Of a stretch of DNA of 32,774 nt, positions 17,721-25,963 are shown in pieces. Position 1 is the stretch's first letter, and each line of letters begins with the position of its first letter. Below the pieces are notes generated by a model. The model had not been told where the DNA came from, did not search any database, and was given only the letters and a program-made list of their open reading frames with translations. The stretch lies in the NCBI GenBank assembly GCA_964625745.1, contig CAZVCJ010000030.1, positions 1 to 32,774 of the forward strand, read 5' to 3'. The stretch is from CAZVCJ01 sp964625745. Lineage in GTDB: Bacteria > Chloroflexota > Anaerolineae > VGOG01. Position numbers and translations under genes: made by a program.

Positions 17721-18657
17721 CTTTTGCACGATCCGCATCACCGACGAATGTGAGATAGATTGCCCCGTATGCGGCATGCCCCCCCTCTCCCGGCGGGCGC
17801 AAAGCATGAGCCAGGAAGAAATCCTCAATTGCGTCGCCCAGGTGGCTCAGCTCCCTTCGTTGTGGGCCATCCACTTCGCGGGCGGAGAGCCTTTTCTGCT
17901 TTTCGATGACCTGGTCGAGGCCATCCGGACAACGAGCGCCAGGGGGTTGAAGACCATCACTATCACCCAGGCTTTCTGGGCCCGTTCCCCCGGGGAGGCC
18001 AGGGAACGCATTGAGGCCCTGAGTGAGGCGGGACTGACTTGCCTTCTCATCCACACCGACCGCTTTCATCAGCCTCACGTTCCCCTGGCCCGAATCGTGA
18101 ATGTCGTTACCGCCGCCCGTGCAGCGGGCACGTTGGTCTACCTCTTCAGCACCATCGGGCGGGGGGAGGAGACCCCTGGCACAATTCTGCGCAGTCTGAC
18201 GGAGGAATTCGTGGGGTTAGGGGTCATCACCCGGCCCCTTCTCCCGGTCGGACGGGCCAAAGAGGCCGTGACACCGGAGGACTTGCTCACCATCCCGGAA
18301 GTACCGACTGCTCCCTGCCCTGACCCGATCCCGCGTAGACTCACAGTGGATGTAGATGGCAGTGTCTATCCCTGCTTCTCCCACGCGGGCAGGATGCCTC
18401 CGTTGCGGATGGGCAGCTTGCATCAAAGGCCGCTCTCGGAGATCGTGACCCACCCCGACAGTGCTCTCCTCCTGGCCATCTTGAAAGAGCACGGCCCCTC
18501 GTGGTTCCTGCCGGCCTTGGCCGATGCGGGGATTGTTCTGCCCGGCCAAAGAAGCGGCTACGTGAACGTCTGTCACCTCTGCTACGAAATCTTCTCTGAT
18601 CCAGAGGCGGCAAAGGTGGCCCACAGAGCTCTGATCTCAAGTAAGAGAGGAAGGTAA
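17707..18657 (+). CDS. Radical SAM enzyme with SPASM-like C-terminus, second of a tandem pair
   Basis: 316 residues; ATG 17707 lies inside the end of the previous gene, so translation is likely coupled. Cluster Cys are at 15, 19 and 22 (CEIDCPVC), with AGGEPFLL after them. The C-terminal Cys (YPCFSHAG, NVCHLCYEIFS) match those of the upstream gene, but the central part differs. It is a diverged paralogue rather than a recent copy. The first gene has four Cys at the motif (CTARCAGCC) and this one three. It ends three bases before M50 copy 3, so all three form one operon. Confidence 0.8.
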   Translation: MLQNSFCTIRITDECEIDCPVCGMPPLSRRAQSMSQEEILNCVAQVAQLPSLWAIHFAGGEPFLLFDDLVEAIRTTSARGLKTITITQAFWARSPGEARERIEALSEAGLTCLLIHTDRFHQPHVPLARIVNVVTAARAAGTLVYLFSTIGRGEETPGTILRSLTEEFVGLGVITRPLLPVGRAKEAVTPEDLLTIPEVPTAPCPDPIPRRLTVDVDGSVYPCFSHAGRMPPLRMGSLHQRPLSEIVTHPDSALLLAILKEHGPSWFLPALADAGIVLPGQRSGYVNVCHLCYEIFSDPEAAKVAHRALISSKRGR

Positions 18658-18660
18658 AGG

Positions 18661-20097
18661 ATGAACACAACATCCCAGGATAGGTCCGGCCAGGAGGAAA
18701 GTCGTAGCGGCGGGCTCTGGGGCACCCTGGAGCAAGCGGTCGAGCAGGAGCGCGAGGCCACCTTGGACCTGTGGGAGACCATTGAGGAACGACTGGATCT
18801 CTCCAAGAAGAAACCAAAGCGTATCGCCAACGTAGAAGTGGCCCTCCAGCAAAGAACGCACGGAGAGGAGTACTACGTCCTGAGGAGCCCCGAAGCCAAC
18901 ACCTATCTCAAACTCGAACCACGAGATTACTTTTTGTGGGAGCTCATGGACGGGGAACACTCCGTGCGCGACCTGGCCGTGGCTTACTTCGTCAAGTTTG
19001 GAGCTTTCGCTTTCGACCGCCTGGTTCATCTCATGGCACAACTCAAGGCAAACCATCTGCTGGAGGAGAAACCAGTACACATCTTTGGCGCCGTCAGCCA
19101 GCGCTTCGCCGCCCAAACCCTGATCTACCGCCTCCAGCAATTCTCCGAAACCTCCACCCAAAAGGAGCTCAGCCTGAAGAATGCAGACCGGTTTTTCGAT
19201 GCGCTCTACCGGCGGCTGGGTTGGCTTTTCTTCACTCAACCAGCCAGGATCCTATCTGGAGTGCTCATCGTGGCCGGGTTGGTGTTCTTCGTTCGAGAAC
19301 TGCTGGCTGGCACCTATCCCCTCCTGAGCACGGCTGGTTCGTATGGCCTGGGGTTGATCGCTCTGATGATGCTCAACTACGTCATGCTGTTCTTCCACGA
19401 GTGCGGCCATGCTATGGCCTGTAAATCGTATGGCCGCCAGGTGCCCAAGGCCGGCGCCTTGGTTTACTTTGGTTCGCTGGCCTGGTTTGTGGACACCACC
19501 GACATCTGGATGGCGCCGAAGCGGGCCCGCATCGTCGTTTCCCTCGCTGGTGGCCTGGCCACCGTGCTCCTGGGCAGTCTACTTGCCATCTCTATCGCCG
19601 CTTTCCCCTCGTTCCCCTTGAACCCGATCCTCTTCCAGGCCGCTTTCATGGGCTACATGGGTGCTCTGTTGAACATGAATCCGCTCCTGGAGTGGGATGG
19701 CTATTACATCCTGATGGACTGGCTAGAGATCCCCCTGCTACGCAAGAAATCGTTAGCTTTCGTCAAGGACAGGCTGCTGGCCAAGCTGTTCAAAGAGCGG
19801 AGCAAGTTCAGCCGGGAGGAGAGGCTCTTTACCGTCTTTGGTATCCTGGCAGCCATCTGGACCGGGATCAACCTGTTCTTTGGCGTGTTCCTCTGGCAGT
19901 TCCACGGCAGGAAGATGCTCCAGGAGATACTGAGCGGTCGAGACCTCTTGTCTCTAATCCTCATCGGTGGGCTCATGATCGTGTCCGGCGCCACCCTCGT
20001 TCTGGGCCTCATTATCAAAGCCCTCCTTCTGGCCAACGAGGCCCCCACCCGACTGCGCGCCTTCTTCAGGACACGACAGCAAAGGAAATCCCAATGA
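18661..20097 (+). CDS. PqqD-M50 metalloprotease, copy 3 (longest, intact)
   Basis: 478 residues (GAGGAAGG before ATG 18661). The PqqD-like part includes DYFLWELMDGEHSVRDL. Zinc motif HECGH is at H246 and NPLLEWDG at N340-G347 (D346). VDTTDIWMAPKRAR, shared with copy 2, sits between them. At least six hydrophobic segments are visible, the last (LVLGLIIKALLL) followed by a basic tail. It overlaps the SPASM maturase by four bases (ATGA), so both are translated together. It is the reference for seeing what copy 2 lost. Probable role: leader-recognising membrane protease for precursor 3; untested. Confidence 0.88.
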   Translation: MNTTSQDRSGQEESRSGGLWGTLEQAVEQEREATLDLWETIEERLDLSKKKPKRIANVEVALQQRTHGEEYYVLRSPEANTYLKLEPRDYFLWELMDGEHSVRDLAVAYFVKFGAFAFDRLVHLMAQLKANHLLEEKPVHIFGAVSQRFAAQTLIYRLQQFSETSTQKELSLKNADRFFDALYRRLGWLFFTQPARILSGVLIVAGLVFFVRELLAGTYPLLSTAGSYGLGLIALMMLNYVMLFFHECGHAMACKSYGRQVPKAGALVYFGSLAWFVDTTDIWMAPKRARIVVSLAGGLATVLLGSLLAISIAAFPSFPLNPILFQAAFMGYMGALLNMNPLLEWDGYYILMDWLEIPLLRKKSLAFVKDRLLAKLFKERSKFSREERLFTVFGILAAIWTGINLFFGVFLWQFHGRKMLQEILSGRDLLSLILIGGLMIVSGATLVLGLIIKALLLANEAPTRLRAFFRTRQQRKSQ

Positions 20098-21605
20098 AGA
20101 CGATGTCTGCCGAGCGCGTGCACAAGGCGGAGATACACTGCTTCAGCCAGGACGGCCGCCACATCCTTCTCGACGTGCGGCAAAGCAGGGTATTTGGCAT
20201 CACCCCTCTGGAGCGGGACATCCTGGCTGCCCCGCAGGGGACTCCTCTGGAAGCGTTGCTTTACGAGTTGAGGAAAGAGCACGAGGCAGGGAAGATCGAG
20301 CGTGCCCTGGAGAGCTTGAAGGGACTTGGCATCATCGCCTTTGAGCCCCTCCCCCTTTCCGAGGTGGGCGAAGTGCTGCCCTCAGTCATTACCGACCTGG
20401 AACTCAACATAGCTCAGGATTGCAACCTGCGTTGCCGATATTGCATCGTCGAGCAAGGGGGTTTCGGAGCACGGCGCTATCAAATGAGCCCGGAAGTAGG
20501 CCGACAGGCGGTGGACTTCGTCCTTCGAGAATCGGGTGAGGAGGAGCTCTGCTACCTCACCTTCTTTGGCGGGGAGCCGATGCTGAACTTTGGGCTCATC
20601 GAGGACATGGTGGCTTACAGCCTGGCCCAGGCAGCCAGGCACAGCAAGCGGATGGCGTACCTCATCGTCACCAACGGCACTCTGTTTGACGACGACAATA
20701 TCGCCTTCATCAAAAAGCACAAGATCGGCGTCCAGGTCAGCCTGGATGGTCCCCCCGCCGTCCACGACCGACTGAGACCTACGGCCTCCGGGAGAGGCTC
20801 GTATGAGACCATCGTGGCCCATTTGCCCCAACTATTGACTGACTACGCCGAACGGGTCAGCATCCGGGCCACCGTCACCCGCTATAACTCCGCCATCCTG
20901 GAACTCCTGGATCACCTGACCGGCCTTGGGGTTGGCCGCGTGGGCCTGAACTATGTCGAGGGAGATGGCGACGACTATGCACTCGACCTTTCAGCACGGG
21001 AGCAGTTGAAGGTGGGATACACCGAGCTGGCGCGGCGCTTTCTGGCAGGGGCGCCAGAGGGCGATTTCTCTGCTGCTGGCTTCTTTGCGCACTTCATGGC
21101 CCACTTTTGCAGTGGGCTGAAGCGCCGCACCTACTGCGGCGCCGGGGTGAGAATGTTAGGCGTCTCGGCTTCCGGAGGGCTCTACCCATGCCCGTACCTG
21201 GCTGAGAGGGAGGACTATCGCGTCGGCCACGTGGCGACTGGTGTGGACAGGGAAAGATTGGCCCGCTGGCGGTCCTATCTTGACGTAGACAGGAAGCCTC
21301 TTTGTCAAAGCTGCTGGGCTCGTTACGTATGTGGTGGGGGGTGCCTCTCAGCGGCCATCAAATATGGCGGCACCCCCCATCGGCCCTACGAAGCGGATTG
21401 TGACCTGATACGACACCTGGCCCAGCTTATCATGTGGATATACCTGGAGCTGAAAGAGAAGCATCCCGACGCCTTCCTTCAATACCTGCTGCAGTCCCCC
21501 AGCAGCGATATGATGGCAGGGAGAAGCATTGCCAACATCCTGAGGGCAATGAACTTAGGAGTAACTCGCCCGCCTGTACCAGCGGGCGAGCGCTCCAGAG
21601 GATGA
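20094..21605 (+). CDS. SPASM radical SAM peptide maturase with PqqD-like N-terminus
   Basis: 503 residues from ATG 20094; the frame is open further back, but that part overlaps the protease. Residues 1-95 resemble a PqqD-type leader-binding region (HILLDVRQSRVFGITPLERD). The radical SAM core has CNLRCRYC (Cys 110, 114, 117) and FFGGEPML. The C-terminus is a SPASM domain with YCGAG, YPCPYLAE, CQSCWARYVCGGGC and a final DC, enough Cys for two extra clusters. Enzymes of this type form thioether or carbon-carbon crosslinks in RiPPs. Precursor 3, 96 bases downstream, has two Cys and several aromatic residues, making it the likely substrate. A truncated relative lies at 11973. Confidence 0.9.
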   Translation: MKTMSAERVHKAEIHCFSQDGRHILLDVRQSRVFGITPLERDILAAPQGTPLEALLYELRKEHEAGKIERALESLKGLGIIAFEPLPLSEVGEVLPSVITDLELNIAQDCNLRCRYCIVEQGGFGARRYQMSPEVGRQAVDFVLRESGEEELCYLTFFGGEPMLNFGLIEDMVAYSLAQAARHSKRMAYLIVTNGTLFDDDNIAFIKKHKIGVQVSLDGPPAVHDRLRPTASGRGSYETIVAHLPQLLTDYAERVSIRATVTRYNSAILELLDHLTGLGVGRVGLNYVEGDGDDYALDLSAREQLKVGYTELARRFLAGAPEGDFSAAGFFAHFMAHFCSGLKRRTYCGAGVRMLGVSASGGLYPCPYLAEREDYRVGHVATGVDRERLARWRSYLDVDRKPLCQSCWARYVCGGGCLSAAIKYGGTPHRPYEADCDLIRHLAQLIMWIYLELKEKHPDAFLQYLLQSPSSDMMAGRSIANILRAMNLGVTRPPVPAGERSRG

Positions 21606-21701
21606 GCCGGGGAGAAGGGCGGCATGGGGAGAGGCATGTCGTCCTCCAAACCTGGAACATCCCATATCTGGTTAATCCGATTGAAAAAAGGAGGTGATAC
21701 A

Positions 21702-21935
21702 ATGGCAACCGAGAAAGAGATACACGAACTGATCGGCCGCGCCGTCGCTGACTCCGAGTTCCGAGCCAAGCTGGTGGAGGACCCGGAGAAAGCGGTCAAG
21801 GAAGCCGGCTACGAACTGACCGAAGAGCAGTTGGCCGGGCTCAAGGCGGCGGATATGAGTGACCTCAGCGAGTCTCTGGACGAGAGACTGTCGAAAGGCT
21901 GCGATTGGATCTGCTACGGTTACAAGTGGGGATAG
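21702..21935 (+). CDS. RiPP precursor 3, leader plus Cys/aromatic core
   Basis: 77 residues from ATG 21702, with AAAAAGGAGGTG ahead; the upstream frame to 21624 has no such site. Leader MATEKEIHELIGR, EDPEKAV, EAGYELTEEQLA is almost identical to precursor 2. After LDERLSK the core is GCDWICYGYKWG: two Cys, two Trp and two Tyr in 12 residues. This suits a SPASM enzyme making Cys thioethers, or aromatic crosslinks such as the three-residue cyclophanes known from other radical SAM peptides. The exact cleavage point is not evident. It immediately follows the maturase and precedes the terpenoid-type genes. Confidence 0.85.
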   Translation: MATEKEIHELIGRAVADSEFRAKLVEDPEKAVKEAGYELTEEQLAGLKAADMSDLSESLDERLSKGCDWICYGYKWG

Positions 21936-22023
21936 CAGCCAGGTAGTGGCCTTTCTGCCACCAGGCAGGACAGGAAGGGGTTCCTTTGAAGCATCGCCAA
22001 CAGATGGTCAGTAAACCTCAGAG

Positions 22024-22049
22024 CTGGAGAGGCCCTCTCCCCTCTCCAG
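22024..22049 (+). terminator. Perfect 9-bp hairpin after precursor 3
   Basis: CTGGAGAGG pairs exactly with CCTCTCCAG over an eight-base loop, and a smaller GTGGC / GCCAC stem lies upstream near 21948. There is no T-run. It may limit read-through from the precursor into the terpenoid-type genes or protect the 3' end of the precursor message. Nothing else is recognised in 21936-22112. Confidence 0.45.
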
Positions 22050-22112
22050 CCCCTTACCTGGTAGAGTCAGTAGAATTTACGCAGATTCCTCCACATCGCC
22101 GGGGAGCCAACG

Positions 22113-23084
22113 ATGAATCTTAGCCATGACTTCGATACCGATGTCGAGTGGATATTGGAGGCCTGTGAGAGGCGCGTATCCACGTATCCACCCTCACTGC
22201 GTCAGGCTGGCCGGGCCTGCCTGGATAAGTATCAGTTGTCGAAAGATACCAGCCAGCGAAAAGGTCTTATCTATCTTCTGCCTTTTTGGCTGAGGGAAAC
22301 CCTCGGCGTTGACCAGGAGGCCTGCCGCCTCAGCGCTCTGGGCATCACCTTTGGGACGCTCTATTTCTTCGTCCAGGACGCGGTGATGGACGCCAGGCCG
22401 GGAGAGTACAAGGGGCATCTCCTGCCTCTGGGAAGTCTTTTCTTCCTGGATTTCACCGCGCTGTATCGCTCGCTCTTTGACTCAGGTTCGCCATTCTGGG
22501 AGTATTTCGAGAAATACATCAAGGAATGGGCAGAGAGCGTGCTCTGGGAGCGCAAGCATCATTGGGGAGAGGTGCAAGAGTACAAGGAGGACGACTTCAT
22601 CCGGCTGGGCCACAAGGCTGCCCCTCTAAAAATCCCCTGCACGGCGATGAGCCTGCTGGCAAAGCGGGAGGATGCCATCGGGCTGTTGGAAGAGATGCTG
22701 GACTACAATCTGGTGGTCGTGCAGTTGATGGACGACCTGCGGGACTGGCGTGGCGACCTGGCGCGGGGGAATTACACCTACTTTCTCACCCGCGTGATGG
22801 CCGCCCGGGGCATCGGCTCTCCCGCTTCACTGACCGAGGCCGAGGTAGAGAAGGCTCTCTTCGTCGGCAGGGTCTTTGAGGAAGTGCTGGACCTGGCGGC
22901 GGAGTACAATCGGCGGACGCTGGAAAGCATTTCCACCTTACACGCCCCCTATCTGGAAGCGTACATTGATGTCCTGGCCCAGCAATGCCGTCAGTTAAAG
23001 GGGGAATTGCAAGCGGAGCGAGCGCGACGGATTCGGGAACGGTTCGCCTTCCTTTTTCAAGGAGCAAGTGCCATTGGAGAATAA
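22113..23084 (+). CDS. Class I isoprenoid synthase-like protein
   Basis: 323 residues, all-helical in appearance. The first metal motif is QDAVMD (Asp 89 and 93, DxxxD rather than the usual DDxxD), and the second is DDLRD (Asp 207, 208, 211) followed by RGDLARGNYTY. Spacing and length suit the trans-isoprenyl diphosphate synthase / class I terpene synthase fold. The altered first motif means it need not be a chain-elongating synthase; it could ionise a prenyl diphosphate or be a terpene synthase. It overlaps the next gene by 17 bases. A partner with a class II type motif lies at 24911. No substrate can be named. Confidence 0.7.
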   Translation: MNLSHDFDTDVEWILEACERRVSTYPPSLRQAGRACLDKYQLSKDTSQRKGLIYLLPFWLRETLGVDQEACRLSALGITFGTLYFFVQDAVMDARPGEYKGHLLPLGSLFFLDFTALYRSLFDSGSPFWEYFEKYIKEWAESVLWERKHHWGEVQEYKEDDFIRLGHKAAPLKIPCTAMSLLAKREDAIGLLEEMLDYNLVVVQLMDDLRDWRGDLARGNYTYFLTRVMAARGIGSPASLTEAEVEKALFVGRVFEEVLDLAAEYNRRTLESISTLHAPYLEAYIDVLAQQCRQLKGELQAERARRIRERFAFLFQGASAIGE

Positions 23085-24870
23085 GCTGGGAACGAAAGTA
23101 ACTCTGATAACCCCGCTGCGCATGGAACCTGGCAGCGTTTTCAACCCCAAACCATTCGTCCCCATCGGTCTGCTGGTCGTGGGTGCGGCGTTGGAAGAGG
23201 TCGGCTGCTCGGTGGAGATCATAGACCAGACCAGGGCCTTCCAGGATGGCTCGGTCACGCCGGGAGATGGCGCCTACGATCAACTGGCAAAGATGATCCG
23301 AGCCACGGAGCCAGACCTGGTGGGCTTTGGCACGATGTGCAACTCCTACCCTCAGACCATTGCCCTGGCCCGCCGCTATCGTGCTTTAGACCCAAAGCGG
23401 CCGATCATATTGGGAGGCCCACAGGCCAGCGGTACAGACGTGGAGACGCTGAGGGCTTTTCCGTGGGTTGACCTGATTGTGCGTGGCGAGGCAGAGGAGA
23501 CGATCAAAGGGCTGGTGATGCGCTGGCGAGGAGGCCAAAGCCTGGCCGACCTGCCGGGTATCACCTGGCGCGAAAACGGCCAGGTGTATCGCAATCCCGA
23601 CGCCCTGCCCATTGAAGACCTGGATGCGCAGCCCAGGCCCGCCTATCATCTCTATCCCCTGGAGGGGATGGAGCGGGTCGAGATTGAAGCCGGGCGGGGA
23701 TGCCCCTTCGGCTGCACTTTCTGCTCGGTTAGCCGTTACTTCAAACGGCGTTATCGGATGAAATCGGCGGTGCGCCTGCTCGCCGAGATGAAATACTTGA
23801 ATACACGTTACGGTTGCCGGTACTTCGATTTGAGTCACGATCTGTTCACCGTTGACAAGCGACTCGTGCAGACCTTTTGTCAGGCCGTCATCACGTCCGG
23901 GTTACCGCTAAAGTGGAGTTGCAGCGCCCGCACGGATTGTGTAGACGAAGAGTTGCTCGAAGAGATGCAGGCTGCGGGTTGCGCTGGCATCTACTTTGGT
24001 ATCGAGACCGGTTCGGCGCCCATGCAGAAGATCATCAACAAGAACCTGGAACTGGGACGGGTCGTGCCCACGTTGCGGGCCGTGTCGGAACGTGGCATCA
24101 GGGCGATCTGCTCCTTCATCGTCGGCTTCCCGGAAGAGACCGAAGAGGACTTGCGGGCCACACTCGGCCTGGCACTAGAACTGAGCCGTTTCGAAACCAC
24201 CAGGGTGCAAGTGCACCTGTTGGCTCCACTGGTGCCCAGTTCGCTGTACGAGGCCCACAGCAGTCGGCTCCAGTATGACGGGCACCTCTCTGACGCTTCG
24301 GATTACCTGTTGACTGACGAGGAGGAGGAACTGGTGCGAGCCCATCCCGAGGTCTTTGCCAGCTTTTACTACATAGACCCCCCTCATCTGAACCGGGATA
24401 AGCTCAAGGCGATAGCCAGTGCGTGGGAATTCCCCAACCTGCTGCTCGGTTTGAGAGAGAGCCTGGGTGATTTGAATCTGGTGCTGGATGGCTGGCTGGC
24501 CTGGAAAGAGCAGAACGTGGACGACACGGCCAGAGATTATTATCGCTCTCAATTCGGGATAGATTTTTTTCGCTATCTGCGAAGCGAGATCGCTCAGAGG
24601 CAGCTTCAGGAAACCTATCTCACGGATTTAGTAGAATACGAAGCCCTCAAGTTCAGCCTGGCAAAGAGCCGCTTGGACACGCCGACAGAGCTGCGCACCT
24701 TTCGATACGACGTCAAAGAAGCCGTTCGACGGTTGCAGGCCGGGGAATCCTTGAGCGACCTGTTGCCTCGATCTACGCATTTGCTCTTTACCCAATCGGA
24801 AAACGAGGTCAACGTGATTCGGGTCACGCCAACAATACAAAAAATGTTTGGACTGAATTTGCCGACCTGA
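23068..24870 (+). CDS. Cobalamin-binding-type radical SAM enzyme, module D
   Basis: 600 residues from GTG 23068 (AAGGAG three bases earlier); TTG 23074 has better spacing and is possible. Residues 1-190 form a B12-binding-type domain (FGTMCNSYPQTIALARRY, IILGGPQASG). The radical SAM motif is CPFGCTFC (Cys 212, 216, 219) with ETGSAPMQKI later. About 180 extra C-terminal residues have no recognised domain. The start overlaps the isoprenoid-synthase gene, so the two are coupled. A C-methylation or rearrangement of a terpenoid or of the peptide is plausible. It is not a close copy of the other B12-type enzyme at 10528. Confidence 0.82.
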   Translation: MPLENKLGTKVTLITPLRMEPGSVFNPKPFVPIGLLVVGAALEEVGCSVEIIDQTRAFQDGSVTPGDGAYDQLAKMIRATEPDLVGFGTMCNSYPQTIALARRYRALDPKRPIILGGPQASGTDVETLRAFPWVDLIVRGEAEETIKGLVMRWRGGQSLADLPGITWRENGQVYRNPDALPIEDLDAQPRPAYHLYPLEGMERVEIEAGRGCPFGCTFCSVSRYFKRRYRMKSAVRLLAEMKYLNTRYGCRYFDLSHDLFTVDKRLVQTFCQAVITSGLPLKWSCSARTDCVDEELLEEMQAAGCAGIYFGIETGSAPMQKIINKNLELGRVVPTLRAVSERGIRAICSFIVGFPEETEEDLRATLGLALELSRFETTRVQVHLLAPLVPSSLYEAHSSRLQYDGHLSDASDYLLTDEEEELVRAHPEVFASFYYIDPPHLNRDKLKAIASAWEFPNLLLGLRESLGDLNLVLDGWLAWKEQNVDDTARDYYRSQFGIDFFRYLRSEIAQRQLQETYLTDLVEYEALKFSLAKSRLDTPTELRTFRYDVKEAVRRLQAGESLSDLLPRSTHLLFTQSENEVNVIRVTPTIQKMFGLNLPT

Positions 24871-24910
24871 GCCTCTTGCCGTTCCCTCAAGACTATGGGC
24901 CAGAAAGCGT

Positions 24911-25876
24911 GTGAGAGATAAATTGGCTTCGGCCATCGAAAAAGCAATTGACTTCCTGTATCACCACCAACTACCGTACGGGGAGTTCAAAACGTACATG
25001 TCTCCCAACCTAAGGTTGGAGGATCAATATCTACCTGACAGCACGCCATTTGTCACCACCTTGGTTCTGTATTGCCTTGGCTTCGTGAATTGCCCCAAGG
25101 CGAGCGAAATGACACGGAAGGCCGTCAACTTTCTCATAGAAGAGATGAAGCCTCCTGGGGTCTGGAGGTATTGGACATCGAGAACTAACCAACAGCCCAC
25201 CCCGGATTTAGACGATACTTCATGTGCTTCCTTCGTGCTCAAGAAGTACCATCCCCACATTGATTCCAATATCGGAATTGTCCTGAGTAACCGGAATGAC
25301 CAGGGCCTTTTTTGCACCTGGATCAAGGACGACCATACAGCCCAAAATGACGTTGATAGTGTGGTCAATGCCAACGTGTTACTGTATCTGGGTGAGCGTG
25401 AGGAGACCAAGGCGGTATGTGATTACCTCAACCACATTGTATTAAACGATCAAGAGCAGGGATCCTACTGGTACTACCTCGACCATCTAGCCCTCTACTA
25501 CATGATGTCCAGAGCCTACTTTAACGGCGTCCCTAAACTGAGAGACTCCCAGAACGCCGTTATAAACAAGCTAACCTTGCGACAGCAAAAAGACGGCTCT
25601 TTCGGCAACGAACTCTACACCGCCCTTGCTGTTTGCACATTACTCAATTTCGAGTACGATGATAGTACTACGCTCAATCCGGCCATTGATTACATCTCAA
25701 ACCGTCAGCAGAAAGATGGGGCCTGGGCAAGGGTGGCCTTCTATACTGGTCCCGAAGCACCAATCCCCCACTCCTTTTGGTTTGGATCAGAGGAGCTGAC
25801 AACTGCCCTCTGCCTTGAAGCGCTAGCCAGGTACCGACACTCTACAGCCGACCATGAGGCCATACCAAAAGGCTAA
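24911..25876 (+). CDS. One-barrel prenyltransferase/terpene-cyclase-like protein with DxDD motif
   Basis: 321 residues from GTG 24911, which has no clear ribosome site, so the start is uncertain. Repeated helical units with QQKDGSFG and RQQKDGAW resemble the QW-type repeats of squalene/terpene cyclases and prenyltransferase beta subunits. PDLDDTSCASF (Asp 99, 101, 102) matches the DxDD acid motif of class II terpene cyclases. True class II cyclases are two- or three-domain proteins of 500 or more residues; this has room for one alpha-alpha barrel. It may be a minimal cyclase, a prenyltransferase-like binding protein, or act with the class I-like protein at 22113. Confidence 0.65.
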   Translation: MRDKLASAIEKAIDFLYHHQLPYGEFKTYMSPNLRLEDQYLPDSTPFVTTLVLYCLGFVNCPKASEMTRKAVNFLIEEMKPPGVWRYWTSRTNQQPTPDLDDTSCASFVLKKYHPHIDSNIGIVLSNRNDQGLFCTWIKDDHTAQNDVDSVVNANVLLYLGEREETKAVCDYLNHIVLNDQEQGSYWYYLDHLALYYMMSRAYFNGVPKLRDSQNAVINKLTLRQQKDGSFGNELYTALAVCTLLNFEYDDSTTLNPAIDYISNRQQKDGAWARVAFYTGPEAPIPHSFWFGSEELTTALCLEALARYRHSTADHEAIPKG

Positions 25877-25963
25877 GATAGTGGTTACGGAGAAGAAGAT
25901 CCAAAACCACCGAGAGGGAAAAAATGGTGCATGACATTCAAAGCGTTGAAAGGAAACAACCGC

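Noticed and set aside
18637..19239. 200-codon open frame on the - strand
   Set aside because: Antisense to the conserved PqqD domain of M50 copy 3.
19692..20093. Long N-terminal extension of the SPASM maturase
   Set aside because: It lies wholly inside M50 copy 3 in another frame; ATG 20094 with an ATGA overlap fits the usual gene junction.
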